Shown: piece after piece, positions 1-7,945 of the stretch
Layout of the letters: the number at the start of each line of letters is the position of its first letter
Position numbering within the stretch: the first letter of the stretch is position 1
DNA from: an uncultured Treponema sp.
GTDB taxonomy: Bacteria > Spirochaetota > Spirochaetia > Treponematales > Treponemataceae
NCBI GenBank assembly: GCA_934699065.1
Contig: CAKUWD010000049.1
Span: 1-16,104, forward strand
Length of the DNA: 16,104 nt
Reading direction: 5' to 3'
Position numbers and translations under genes: made by a program
Notes under the pieces: generated by a model
Told to the model about the DNA's origin: nothing
What the model saw: the letters and a program-made list of their open reading frames with translations, nothing else
Databases searched by the model: none

Positions 1-1657
1 GAATATTCTGTTTGGGAATTTGAAGAATTTCTGAGGCTGAGTTTTTCCATATATCCTGAATTACTTCCGAAGGTTTTATAGAATGTATTACAAGTTTTTC
101 ATCTGCACTAAGAGTTATTTCAACCTTTGTATCATTTGAAAAACCAGATTGTCCATAATATCCGGATGGAATATAGGCTGTTGCAACACCAATTCCGCGC
201 AGAGGCAGGGCAAAGAAAGGTTTGCTGTCTTTTTCAGCACGGTCAATTGCTTCCATATGAAATGATGCATATTTGCGGTTAAAGTCACTTTGCTTAAGAG
301 CGGTCTGAATAACAGATTGAATGTCCCCGGTTGGAATTGAAAAAGGAAAATCTTTTGTTTTTGTTTTAGATTTTGTTTTAGATTTTGTTTTAGATTTTGT
401 TTTTGTTTTTTCAATTTCAGTTTTGGCGTTTAAAAGTCTAAGTTCGTCAGGGAATATTTTAGATTGATTACTGATTTTCTGAATTTCATTTTCTATTGCA
501 AAAAAAGCCTGTGATTCAATAATCTGCATTGAAATTGAAGTTGGTGGATTTTTAGAGGAATGAGCTTTAGCACTAATGTAAAGATTTTCCGGTTTATAAT
601 AACTTGTTGAAGCAATTGCTATACGGTCTGTAATTTCCTGAGCAAAAGGATTTGAACAACCGATGTCTATATCAATAAGTATTTTAAGAGCTATTAAATG
701 CCCGTCTTTATCAAGAGCAGTGCGGTATGTAATTTCTGTAAGTACGCCAGGAACCATATAGTTTTCCTGTTCAAACTGTGAAAGAACAAGTTTTACAGGC
801 TTTTTTGTAAGCCATGATGCAATTGCGATTTGAACTGCCAGTTGTGTAGTGCGGGCTAATCCCGAAGGATAGATTCCTGCTGTTTTTGTTTTGTGAATAT
901 ATACATCTTCTTCACTTATTCCAAGTGCCAGAGCTACAGATTTCTGTGTAAAGCTTATCCATCGGGTTGGCGTAAAAACATGAATTTTATCGCCTTCGGT
1001 GTAAGCAAAAGCTCCTTCTGTTTCCTGCCATTTTGGAGTAAGCAGTTTTTCTTTCCAGGTGTCGGTAGAAGTAAAATCTGCGCTTTCAAAAAGTTTTGTG
1101 TCTGCCTGAGCTAACTCAAGTTTTTCATAAAGACCATATTTGATTTCACGGGAAGCCACAATGACATCAGCATTTTCTTCTACATGAGATTTATCGATTA
1201 CGGCATCAAGAGAAGGCATCTCATTTATCTGTTCAACAAATTCTTTAAAGTTAGAAGCATCATCAGTTTGTTTGTTGATAACATTGTTTAAGGCAGATTC
1301 TAGATTTTCAACATCAAAGGTTATGTTTACGGTATCAAGAAGTTTGTAAACCTGCTCCTCATCAGGTCCAAGAATGATACCTACAGGTTCCCCGCTGTAA
1401 GAAACATTTCCATATCCAAAAATCTTGGTTATGGTTTTATTTGCATTAAGAGTTTTTGTTTCCGGAATATCACGGCTAGTATATAAAAAATATCCTTCAG
1501 GTAAGTCTGGAGCTGAAATGCTTTTGATTTTTCCTGATGAAGCAGGGCTTCGTATTAGAGCAGCGTAAAGACAATTTTCTTTTACTACATCGCTGTAAAA
1601 GCCAGTTGCTTCAAGAGAACGTAATTGTTTTTTTTGATCTGATTTTTTTACAGCCAT
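1..1657 (-). CDS. Xanthine dehydrogenase/aldehyde oxidase-like large-subunit protein, divergent, 3' end outside window
   Basis: The gene starts at ATG 1655-1657 with an AGGAG site inside the end of the upstream gene and runs off the left edge; 552 residues are visible. Residues 28-125 match the aldehyde oxidase/xanthine dehydrogenase a/b hammerhead domain (LYAALIRSP, SRDIP, VSYSGEPVGIILGPDEE). Residues 205-410 follow the molybdopterin-binding domain (EGAFAYTEGDKIHVFTPTRW, LALGISEEDVYIH, KKPVKLVLSQFEQ, FPDELRLLN). The motifs that normally hold the cofactor are absent: the GGxFGGK position reads AGIYPSGLAR, the NTPPxxxxRGxG position reads NPPTSISMQIIES, and the GQG position near residue 528 reads IKPSEVIQDIW. 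A Lys/Thr/Ser repeat linker (417-435) interrupts the domain. The family hydroxylates purines or aldehydes using Mo cofactor; whether this member is catalytic is doubtful. It is the last visible gene of an operon with two sugar-nucleotide genes, which is unusual company. Family call is confident; function is not. Confidence 0.75.
   Translation of the reverse strand, partial: MAVKKSDQKKQLRSLEATGFYSDVVKENCLYAALIRSPASSGKIKSISAPDLPEGYFLYTSRDIPETKTLNANKTITKIFGYGNVSYSGEPVGIILGPDEEQVYKLLDTVNITFDVENLESALNNVINKQTDDASNFKEFVEQINEMPSLDAVIDKSHVEENADVIVASREIKYGLYEKLELAQADTKLFESADFTSTDTWKEKLLTPKWQETEGAFAYTEGDKIHVFTPTRWISFTQKSVALALGISEEDVYIHKTKTAGIYPSGLARTTQLAVQIAIASWLTKKPVKLVLSQFEQENYMVPGVLTEITYRTALDKDGHLIALKILIDIDIGCSNPFAQEITDRIAIASTSYYKPENLYISAKAHSSKNPPTSISMQIIESQAFFAIENEIQKISNQSKIFPDELRLLNAKTEIEKTKTKSKTKSKTKSKTKTKDFPFSIPTGDIQSVIQTALKQSDFNRKYASFHMEAIDRAEKDSKPFFALPLRGIGVATAYIPSGYYGQSGFSNDTKVEITLSADEKLVIHSIKPSEVIQDIWKNSASEILQIPKQNI
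357..410 (-). repeat. In-frame 12-bp tandem repeat coding a KSKT linker
   Basis: Three perfect copies of the 12-nt unit GTTTTAGATTTT (plus strand 363-398) are flanked by 6-nt units GTTTTT (357-362, 399-404, 405-410). On the coding strand they read as alternating Lys-Thr and Lys-Ser, residues about 417-435 of the xanthine dehydrogenase-like protein. All units are multiples of three, so copy-number change would keep the frame. Confidence 0.9.
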
Positions 1658-1661
1658 TATG

Positions 1662-2906
1662 TTATGAATCTCTCCTGTTTTTATTTCCAATTTTTATAAC
1701 AGTATCAATTACAAGCTGGGCCTGTTCATCTGTCATATCCGGGAAGAGCGGAATCGAAATTGTATTATTGTACTGTCTTTCTGCATTCGGAAAATTTTCT
1801 GCGGTAAAATCAGGGTAGAGTTCGCGCCAGTAAGTAAAATGAAAAATCGGTATAAAGTGAACTGAAATTCCTAATCCTGCTTCCTGCATTTTTTTTGCAA
1901 ACTCTTCGCGTGTGATTTTAAGTTTTTCAGGTATAATGCGCATAAGATAAAGATGCCAGCTGTTGCCTTCGTCATCTGGTGGTAAGCGGATAAAATCAAG
2001 CTTAGAGAAAGCTTTATTATACATATCCACTATTCGTTTTCTCTGCTCATAAAAAAGCTGGGCCCGGTCTACCTGGCAGCAGCCGATGGCAGCAAGAATG
2101 TCAGGAAGATTAAATTTGTAGCCTGGTGCGATAATATCATATTCCCAGCTTGCCCGCGGAGAAGTGTAGCGGTCCCAGGTTGTGCGATCCATTCCATGCA
2201 TACGCATAACCGTCATGCGGCGGGCAAGTTCAGAATCTCTTGTACAAACCATTCCTCCTTCTGCCGTTGTAATTGTCTTTGTTACATAGAAAGAAAAAAC
2301 TCCGGCGTCACCGATTGTTCCTGCGTAACCGAGTTCTGTTGGTGACGGATAAGAATGTGCAGCATCTTCAATTACACGGATTTTATGTTCAGGAGTAGAA
2401 TACTTTTGTGCGAGTTCCATAATACGGCGCATGTTGCAAACGTTTCCGGCAATATGAACCGGAACAATTGCGCGAACCCGGTGCTCTGTATCTTTTTTTA
2501 AGATCTCTTCAATTTTTACTGGATCAATACTGTAGTTGTCTTTTTCAACATCCGCAAAAAAAACATCTGCATTTAAATGACGGGCACAGGCTGCCGTAGA
2601 AACAAAAGTGTAAGGCGTTGTGATTACGGCAGTTCCTTCTCGAACCCCACAGGCTTCCATTGCAAGTATCATTCCACTCGTATTTGAGTTTACGGCAAGC
2701 GAAATTATTTCACTGTCTGAAAGAGAAAGTGCACGGCGGGCTTCTTTCATTTTGTCTGTGTCACTTACCGAGGCGCTAAACTTTTTTTCGAATTCCAGCG
2801 CGTATTTTCCGGTTGTGAGCCATCCGCTTCGCAGTACATCAAGCACAGCGTTTTCTTCATCTTTTGTGATAGCTGCTCTATGAAATGGAACTTTAATTTC
2901 TGCCAT
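1662..2906 (-). CDS. DegT/DnrJ/EryC1/StrS-family PLP sugar aminotransferase
   Basis: 414 residues, the normal length for the family. These enzymes use pyridoxal phosphate to transfer an amino group, usually from glutamate, onto a nucleotide-linked 4-keto or 3-keto sugar. The N-terminal start (VPFHRAAITKDEE...LRSGWLTTGK) is typical. The cofactor-binding Asp is in VIEDAAHS (D181) and the Schiff-base Lys is in FSFYVTKTITTAEGGM (K210). A short extra segment (about residues 48-68) precedes the substrate/PLP loop AVNSNTSG, where family members usually have a brief turn. It lies 41 nt downstream of the 4,6-dehydratase gene and 4 nt upstream of the xanthine dehydrogenase-like gene, so the three are probably co-transcribed. 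The AGGAG at 2919-2923 is 12 nt from the ATG, which is rather far. With its neighbour it probably makes a 4-amino-4,6-dideoxy sugar nucleotide; the exact product cannot be read from the sequence. Confidence 0.9.
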   Translation of the reverse strand: MAEIKVPFHRAAITKDEENAVLDVLRSGWLTTGKYALEFEKKFSASVSDTDKMKEARRALSLSDSEIISLAVNSNTSGMILAMEACGVREGTAVITTPYTFVSTAACARHLNADVFFADVEKDNYSIDPVKIEEILKKDTEHRVRAIVPVHIAGNVCNMRRIMELAQKYSTPEHKIRVIEDAAHSYPSPTELGYAGTIGDAGVFSFYVTKTITTAEGGMVCTRDSELARRMTVMRMHGMDRTTWDRYTSPRASWEYDIIAPGYKFNLPDILAAIGCCQVDRAQLFYEQRKRIVDMYNKAFSKLDFIRLPPDDEGNSWHLYLMRIIPEKLKITREEFAKKMQEAGLGISVHFIPIFHFTYWRELYPDFTAENFPNAERQYNNTISIPLFPDMTDEQAQLVIDTVIKIGNKNRRDS

Positions 2907-2947
2907 TTATATTTCTTTCTCCTGTTTTTTCTATATAAATATAAATC

Positions 2948-4450
2948 CTATAATAAATCAGTACGAAGCTGACCGTCTTTTTTGATTTCCTCGTAAAAGT
3001 CACGCAGACTTTCGCAGTCATCACATAAAAGCTTTACCAGAAGTGCTTTGTCACGAAATAGATTTTCCTTTCCTTTTGTGTAAAAACAAATTGGATGAAG
3101 CTCAGTAAGAAGTTTTTCAAGTCTTGAACTTTCATATTCTTTATTATCAAGCATTAAAAGTTTTTTGTATTTAGTCGGCTGCGGATTTTCTTCTTTAAGC
3201 CAGAGCGGTTCAATAAGGCGTTCACCTTTGCGTGAGCCGACAATTTTTATATCAATATCTTTATAAGGTTCAAGACCGGAGAACTTAATAATCTGTTTTG
3301 CAAGTTCAATGATTTTTATAGGCTCACCCATGTCGAGTAAATATGATTTGCCGTTTTCGCCGACGCCGCCAGTCTGTAAAACAAGAGAACAGGCCTCAGG
3401 AATGGTCATGAAAAAGCGTTCCATTTTTTCATCGGTTACGGTAATTGGACCACCGGTTTTTATCTGATTCTGGAAAACCGGAAGAATAGAACCTCGGCTG
3501 CCAAGTACGTTGCCAAAGCGTACAAACATAAAGGATTGATTTTCTGCAGCGCGCTTAGCCGCGTCGAGCACAAGCTTTTCGCAAAGCATTTTGGAAACGC
3601 CGTAAACGCTTACTGGCGCTACGGCCTTATCTGTAGAAATCAAAACGAAGCGGTCTACTTTGTGAGCCAGAGCTGCATCCAAAAGATTCTTTGTTCCAAA
3701 TACATTGTTTTCAACTGCTGCAACCTGATTTTCTTCCATCATAGGAACATGCTTATAGGCCGCACAGTGGAAAATTACATTACACTTTGTCTGTCGTACA
3801 ATGTAATCAACATATTCTCTGTCCCTCATGTCTCCAATAATAGGAACAATAGTAGCTTTTTCTCCAACACCTTCTGCCTGTAAGAGTCTTAATTCACGAT
3901 ATATTCCGCAAATAGAATTTTCGCCGTGACCAAAAAGATAAAGACGTTCAGCTCCACCGCTCAAAAGCTGCCTTGAAAGCTCCGAGCCAATTGAGCCACC
4001 TGCTCCAGTAATAAAAACACGTTTACCTCGTAAATATCCAAGACTTTCCTTTAATGAAATTGTAACAGGTGTTCGGCCAAGAATATCCAGCGGGTCAATT
4101 TCACGGGTTTGAACAAGATGGGCTGTTCCTTCAATTACCTGGCTTATTCCAGGCAGAATCTTAATATGATTAAAACCGTTTTGAGTAAGGGTTTCATAAA
4201 TTTCACGGATTCGTTCGGTCGGGGCAGAAGGAATTGCAATGATTGCTTCATCAAGATCTGAATTGGAAAGAATAGAAGTTACACTGCTGATAGGCCCCAG
4301 AACAGGAATTCCATCTATTGTAGTTCCGATGATATCCTTGTTGTCATCAATAAATGCGTTTACTTTTCCAAATATCTTTTTACGCTTGATATCATCGGCA
4401 ATGGTTTGTCCTGCAAAGCCTGCGCCAATGATGTAAATACGTTTATCCAT
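2948..4450 (-). CDS. Soluble NDP-sugar 4,6-dehydratase of the FlaA1/CapD/PglF/WbpM class
   Basis: 500 residues. An N-terminal nucleotide-binding domain (IIGAGFAG, residues 7-14) corresponds to the domain that follows the membrane helices in WbpM/PglF proteins. The extended SDR domain starts at RGKRVFITGAGGSIGSE (141-157). The family signatures VIFHCAAYKHVP (225-236), ISTDKA (271-276) and RFGNVLGSRGSI (311-322) are present. The catalytic set is of SYK type: S272/T273, Y283 in VSVYGVSK, and K287; WbpM-like members have Met in place of Tyr. No transmembrane segments are seen, whereas full-length CapD/WbpM proteins have about four. The expected reaction is NAD(P)-dependent 4,6-dehydration of a UDP-sugar such as UDP-GlcNAc, feeding the aminotransferase encoded next. 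It is first in the operon, with a promoter just upstream. Confidence 0.88.
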   Translation of the reverse strand: MDKRIYIIGAGFAGQTIADDIKRKKIFGKVNAFIDDNKDIIGTTIDGIPVLGPISSVTSILSNSDLDEAIIAIPSAPTERIREIYETLTQNGFNHIKILPGISQVIEGTAHLVQTREIDPLDILGRTPVTISLKESLGYLRGKRVFITGAGGSIGSELSRQLLSGGAERLYLFGHGENSICGIYRELRLLQAEGVGEKATIVPIIGDMRDREYVDYIVRQTKCNVIFHCAAYKHVPMMEENQVAAVENNVFGTKNLLDAALAHKVDRFVLISTDKAVAPVSVYGVSKMLCEKLVLDAAKRAAENQSFMFVRFGNVLGSRGSILPVFQNQIKTGGPITVTDEKMERFFMTIPEACSLVLQTGGVGENGKSYLLDMGEPIKIIELAKQIIKFSGLEPYKDIDIKIVGSRKGERLIEPLWLKEENPQPTKYKKLLMLDNKEYESSRLEKLLTELHPICFYTKGKENLFRDKALLVKLLCDDCESLRDFYEEIKKDGQLRTDLL

Positions 4451-4469
4451 TTTCCCAACCCTTTATATT

Positions 4470-4498
4470 ATTTTATCACAATAGATAGAAAATGTCAT
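4470..4498 (-). promoter_or_regulatory. Sigma70-type promoter for the sugar-nucleotide operon
   Basis: On the minus strand, ATGACA (plus 4493-4498) and TAAAAT (plus 4470-4475) are separated by exactly 17 nt; each differs from consensus at one base. The predicted start would leave a leader of only about 13 nt, containing a GGGTTGGG stretch that could serve as the ribosome binding site. Confidence 0.65.
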
Positions 4499-4579
4499 AA
4501 AAATATCTAAACCTGCCCTGATTTTTCACCGATTAAAATAATAAGAGTCGGAGTATTGTCTTTCGACGAGGGGCCTTTC

Positions 4580-5086
4580 ATGGGGAAACTAAAAAGGTTT
4601 TGTATTCTTTCGGTTCTGCTGTTAAGCGGTACTTTATGCTTTGCAAATCAGATTTCATTTCAGATTGTTCAGCATGATGAAAGTGTAGACTGTGTTTCGG
4701 AAGATTCAATGGTAATTGAAGATTCTGTACTCAATAATTTTTTTGAATATGGTTTTATAGTCACTAATTCGGATGCAGCAATCTCAGATTCTGCAACACA
4801 GGATGAAAAACTTTATAAAATCGGGCAGGGAGATGCATTTAATGGATTTTCAGATTATTTTGTTCAGATAAAGCTTTACTATGAACGCACTGAAAATACA
4901 TTAAGCAGTACTTCAGACCTTTACGAAATTGATTTTATAATTACTTCTGTAAAGGATGGTAAAAAAATAGCAGCCAAGTCGATTAAAGATATTAAAATTG
5001 ACCGTACAAAGAAAAATAATCTGGCGAAGGTTTCATCAGATTTAGTATACGAAATAAACAAAGCATTAAGAGCATATAAAGCCTAA
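4580..5086 (+). CDS. Small exported protein of unknown function, paired with the RlpA-like gene
   Basis: 168 residues from ATG 4580, preceded by GAGGGG at 4568-4573 with a 6-nt gap. A TTG eight codons earlier (4556) keeps the frame but would put that site inside the gene. The N-terminus MGKLKRFCILSVLLLSGTLCFA is a clear signal peptide, probably cleaved after CFA; the residues before Cys do not form a lipobox. The mature part (about 145 residues) looks like an alpha/beta domain (EDSVLNNFFEYGFIVTNSDA, DYFVQIKLYYER, YEIDFIITSVKDGKKIAAKS) ending in a helix. I do not recognise the family. It stops 14 nt before the start chosen for the RlpA-like gene, so the two are almost certainly one operon; a role in the cell envelope is inferred from export and this linkage only. 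Confidence 0.75.
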   Translation: MGKLKRFCILSVLLLSGTLCFANQISFQIVQHDESVDCVSEDSMVIEDSVLNNFFEYGFIVTNSDAAISDSATQDEKLYKIGQGDAFNGFSDYFVQIKLYYERTENTLSSTSDLYEIDFIITSVKDGKKIAAKSIKDIKIDRTKKNNLAKVSSDLVYEINKALRAYKA

Positions 5087-5100
5087 GGATGGGTAGGGGT

Positions 5101-6681
5101 ATGAAAAATAAAATTAAAAACATTTTTAAGATTCTGGCAGTAACAGCAGGATGTCTAATGTTTGCATCATTCAGTCCTTCTTTAGATGGAAGGGCAGTTG
5201 TCGTTGATAAAGGAGTTTTTCCTCAGGGACTTTTTGCAAAAACAGTAGGCTACCTTCCTGGTGATATAATCAGTGTAACAAATATTGCAGGTGATGCTAC
5301 TGTAGATATTCTTGTAATCGGTGCACTTGATCCTTCTGAGGGGGTTGCAATTATGCTTTCTCCAGAAGCCGCAGAAGCAATGGGAATTGACAGCAGTGCA
5401 AATAACATAGTGAAGATTACAAAACGCTCTGGCCAAGACGACCAGGTATTTGGAAATGCTGTAATTTCAAAATCATCAGCAGAAATAGATGACTTTGATG
5501 ATGAAGAGTTCGAATCAATTGGTGCAGAGCAGAATTCCGATGCTTTTGATAATACAGAAAACGAAGAGCCTGAAGAGTTTGAAGAAGAGGCAGCTGAAGA
5601 AGAAACTTTTGAAGAAGCTACAGAAGACGAAACTGAAGAGCCTGAAACTGAAATAGCTGAAGAAACAGAAGAAGAGCCTGAAGTTCCAGAAGCAGTTGAA
5701 GAAGCTGAAGAGGAAGAGGCTTTTGAAGAAGAAGCTATAGAAGAGGAAGAAACTGCAGACGAGGAATTTGAGGAAGAAGAAACTCCAGTAGAAGATTCAG
5801 AAGAAGAAAATGAAGAGGAAGCTTTCGAAGATGAAACTCCGGATGCAATAGAAGAAGCTGCAGAAGAAGAAGCTTTTGAAGAAGAAAAGCTTGATGAACT
5901 TCCTGCAGAAGAGGAATCTGAAGAAGAGTCTGTAGAAGAAGAACCTGAAGAGTTTGAAGAAGAAGCAGCTGAGCCTGAAATAGAAGAGGAAACAGCAGAA
6001 GAAGAAACTGTTGAAGAAGATATTCCAGCGGAAGAAGAAAGTCTTGAAGAAGAAGCTTTTGATGAAGAAACTCCAGCTGATATTCCTGAAGAAACAACAG
6101 AAGCAGAAGAAGATGTTCCGGCAGCAGAAGCTTTTGAAGCAGATGAACTTGATGATTTACCTGCAGAGACAGAAGCTGAGCCAGAAAACGAAGTTTCAGA
6201 AGAAACAATAGAAGAAAACGAAACTGATGAATATGAAGCAATTGTACTTGTTCCGGCAGATGCAAATCCTCCAGAGAACGAGGAAGATGAAGTTGAAGAT
6301 GTAATTTCTGAAGATGATATTGATGCAATTGATGAAGAAATTACCTTAACTCCACTGGTAGAAGAAACTCCAGCAGAACCAGAAGAGCCAAAGCCAGAAC
6401 CAAAAGCTGTAACTTCTTATGATAAGTATATGGTTCCAAGCCTTAAAAACCTTGAATCTGGAAAGTACTACATTCAGATTGCAGTTTACTCAAGCGAGGA
6501 CAACATTCTTGATGTAATCAATAAGTATGGAACAAATTATCCGATTACAATCGTTCCAATGGCAGGCGGTTCAAGCAAACAGATTTTGATTGGCCCTGTT
6601 ACAATGGATGAATACAAGGTTGTTCTTGAAAGATTTAAGTCATACGGATTTAAAGATGCATTTTTGCGTAAAGTTCGATAA
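5101..6681 (+). CDS. RlpA-like double-psi beta-barrel + Glu-rich linker + SPOR domain, exported
   Basis: 526 residues from ATG 5101, giving a Lys-rich n-region and signal peptide (MKNKIKNIFKILAVTAG...FASFS). An in-frame ATG at 5089 would add four residues. Residues about 31-106 align with the RlpA double-psi beta-barrel: VVVDKGVFPQGLFAKTVGYL, LPGDIISVTNIAG, and LSPEAAEAMGI matching the usual DLSxAAAxxLGM. The catalytic-type DRGP segment is replaced by IGALDPSEG, so lytic transglycosylase activity is doubtful. Residues about 130-430 are dominated by Glu, with repeated EEEAFEEE, EEETP and DELPAEEE blocks. Residues 451-526 form a SPOR domain (GKYYIQIAVYSS ... KQILIGPVTMDEY), which in other proteins binds glycan strands lacking stem peptides at division septa. 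The barrel-SPOR layout is that of RlpA. It is inferred to be a periplasmic or outer-membrane-facing peptidoglycan-binding protein. It is followed by a strong terminator. Confidence 0.82.
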   Translation: MKNKIKNIFKILAVTAGCLMFASFSPSLDGRAVVVDKGVFPQGLFAKTVGYLPGDIISVTNIAGDATVDILVIGALDPSEGVAIMLSPEAAEAMGIDSSANNIVKITKRSGQDDQVFGNAVISKSSAEIDDFDDEEFESIGAEQNSDAFDNTENEEPEEFEEEAAEEETFEEATEDETEEPETEIAEETEEEPEVPEAVEEAEEEEAFEEEAIEEEETADEEFEEEETPVEDSEEENEEEAFEDETPDAIEEAAEEEAFEEEKLDELPAEEESEEESVEEEPEEFEEEAAEPEIEEETAEEETVEEDIPAEEESLEEEAFDEETPADIPEETTEAEEDVPAAEAFEADELDDLPAETEAEPENEVSEETIEENETDEYEAIVLVPADANPPENEEDEVEDVISEDDIDAIDEEITLTPLVEETPAEPEEPKPEPKAVTSYDKYMVPSLKNLESGKYYIQIAVYSSEDNILDVINKYGTNYPITIVPMAGGSSKQILIGPVTMDEYKVVLERFKSYGFKDAFLRKVR

Positions 6682-6710
6682 AAAATACAATATTTAAAAT
6701 AAAACAAAGC

Positions 6711-6735
6711 CTGCTTAAAAAAAAGCAGATTTTTT
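6711..6735 (+). terminator. Intrinsic terminator after the RlpA-like gene
   Basis: The stem CTGCTT/AAGCAG (6711-6716 with 6723-6728) encloses a six-A loop and is followed by A and six T (6730-6735). It lies 30 nt after the stop codon. Confidence 0.8.
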
Positions 6736-6750
6736 ACATTTCTATGATTT

Positions 6751-6866
6751 GAACCGCAAACGAGCGAAGCGAGTTTGTCGGTTTCGCAATTAATTTGACA
6801 CGCTTGCCGAAGGCAAGTCGTGTTCATAATAATGATAAACGGCAGCGGGCTTGACCCGCTGTCCGC
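6751..6866. repeat. Three successive bulged palindromic hairpins
   Basis: Hairpin 1: AACCG-CAAAC / GTTTG-T-CGGTT (6752-6783, 11-nt loop). Hairpin 2: CACG-CTTGCC / GGCAAG-T-CGTG (6799-6822, GAA loop). Hairpin 3: CGG-CAGCGGG / CCCGCTG-T-CCG (6840-6865, CTTGA loop). Each has a single unpaired T in the 3' arm between the upper and lower stem, although the stem sequences differ. They fill the gap between the terminator and the convergent ilvE stop. They resemble the short dispersed palindromic elements found between genes in many bacteria, but that is an inference. Confidence 0.7.
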
Positions 6867-6871
6867 TTTCA

Positions 6872-7894
6872 TCAGATTGTATAAACCCATCCCTCAGGTG
6901 CAGGGAGACGGCCCATCTGAATACCAGTCAAAGTATCATAAATTTCCTTCAACTTAGGACCCATTTCCTGTTTTCCTTCGTTATAGATAATCTGCTTTCC
7001 ATGATCATCAATTTCACCAACCGGAGAAATAACAGCAGCAGTACCACAAAGACCACATTCAACAAAGTCTCCGAGTTCGCTCTTGTTAATCTTTCTCTCT
7101 TCAACTTCCATCTTCCGGTATTCCTTAGCTACAACTACAAGCGAGCGGCGTGTACTTGAAGGAAGAATAGAATCAGATTTAGGAGTTACAAGCTTTCCAT
7201 CTTTTGAAATGAAGATAATGTTTGCTCCACCAGTCTCTTCGAGATATGTATGAGTAGCAGGATCAAGGTACATATTTTCAGCGTAGCCGCAGTTATGTGC
7301 ATCTACGATATTGTGCAAAGACATAGCATAGTTCAAACCAGCCTTAATATCACCAGTTCCATGAGGAGCTGCACGGTCGAGGTCAGAAAGGCGAACCTTA
7401 ATAGGTTTTACACCGCCTTTGAAATATGGTCCAACAGGAGTTACGAGAATACGGAACTGATATTCATCAGCTGGTTTTACACCAATAACTGAACTTGAAC
7501 CGAACATATATGGACGGATGTAAAGAGTAGCTCCGCTTCCGTAAGGTGGAACCCAATCCTTGTTTGCTTCGATAGTCTGAAGAACAGCTTCAATAAAGCG
7601 CTCTTTTGGGAATACTGGCATTTCAAGGCGTTTACATGAATTTTCCATACGCTCAGCGTTTAAGTCTGGGCGGAATGTTACGATGTCGCCGTGCTCAGTT
7701 GTATATGCTTTAAGGCCTTCAAAACAGGTCTGTGCGTACTGCAATACGCCGGCACATTCGCTGATTTTTACAGTATGGTCAGAAGTGAGCTTTCCTTCAT
7801 CCCATTCACCATTTTTCCAGTTTGCTACATAGCTTTTTGATGTTTCCATGTAGCCGAAAGGCAGATTGCCCCAGTCCAATTTTTTAGTTGCCAT
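6872..7894 (-). CDS. ilvE: Branched-chain amino acid aminotransferase
   Basis: 340 residues, matching the longer (type II, BCAT-like) form. It interconverts Leu/Ile/Val and their 2-oxo acids with glutamate/2-oxoglutarate, using PLP, in the cytoplasm. Motifs seen: YAQTCFEGLKAY (53-64), the Schiff-base Lys in GTGDIKAGLNYAMS (K184), the PLP-ring Glu region YLEETGGANIIF (217-228), and GLCGTAAVISPVGEI near the C-terminus. ATG 7892-7894 has AGGAG 6 nt upstream (7901-7905). The gene is monocistronic on this evidence: divergent from ribF and convergent with the RlpA-like gene. A perfect 17-nt palindrome lies between its promoter and its ribosome binding site. Confidence 0.96.
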   Translation of the reverse strand: MATKKLDWGNLPFGYMETSKSYVANWKNGEWDEGKLTSDHTVKISECAGVLQYAQTCFEGLKAYTTEHGDIVTFRPDLNAERMENSCKRLEMPVFPKERFIEAVLQTIEANKDWVPPYGSGATLYIRPYMFGSSSVIGVKPADEYQFRILVTPVGPYFKGGVKPIKVRLSDLDRAAPHGTGDIKAGLNYAMSLHNIVDAHNCGYAENMYLDPATHTYLEETGGANIIFISKDGKLVTPKSDSILPSSTRRSLVVVAKEYRKMEVEERKINKSELGDFVECGLCGTAAVISPVGEIDDHGKQIIYNEGKQEMGPKLKEIYDTLTGIQMGRLPAPEGWVYTI

Positions 7895-7908
7895 ATTTAT
7901 CTCCTAAA

Positions 7909-7925
7909 CTTTAGTAATACTAAAG
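7909..7925. promoter_or_regulatory. Perfect 17-nt palindrome in the ilvE leader (possible operator)
   Basis: CTTTAGTA-A-TACTAAAG is perfectly symmetric around A7917. It sits about 14 nt downstream of the predicted ilvE start of transcription and 4 nt before AGGAG. A repressor bound here would block ilvE; in RNA it would form a 6-bp hairpin. A similar half-site, TTAGTAAAG, occurs at 7967-7975 beside the ribF -10 box. Confidence 0.5.
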
Positions 7926-7945
7926 AAATTTAATTACACTTAATT

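Noticed and set aside
115..414. Minus-strand reading frame of 99 codons starting in the KSKT repeat.
   Set aside because: It is a shifted frame of the xanthine dehydrogenase-like gene, and its Lys/Gln start is just the repeat read in another frame.
4556..4579. TTG start for the small exported protein.
   Set aside because: It would place the GAGGGG ribosome binding site inside the gene and add residues before the signal peptide.
5735..6328. Leu/Gln-rich minus-strand reading frame of 197 codons.
   Set aside because: It is the antisense image of the Glu-rich linker (GAA/GAG codons read backwards).
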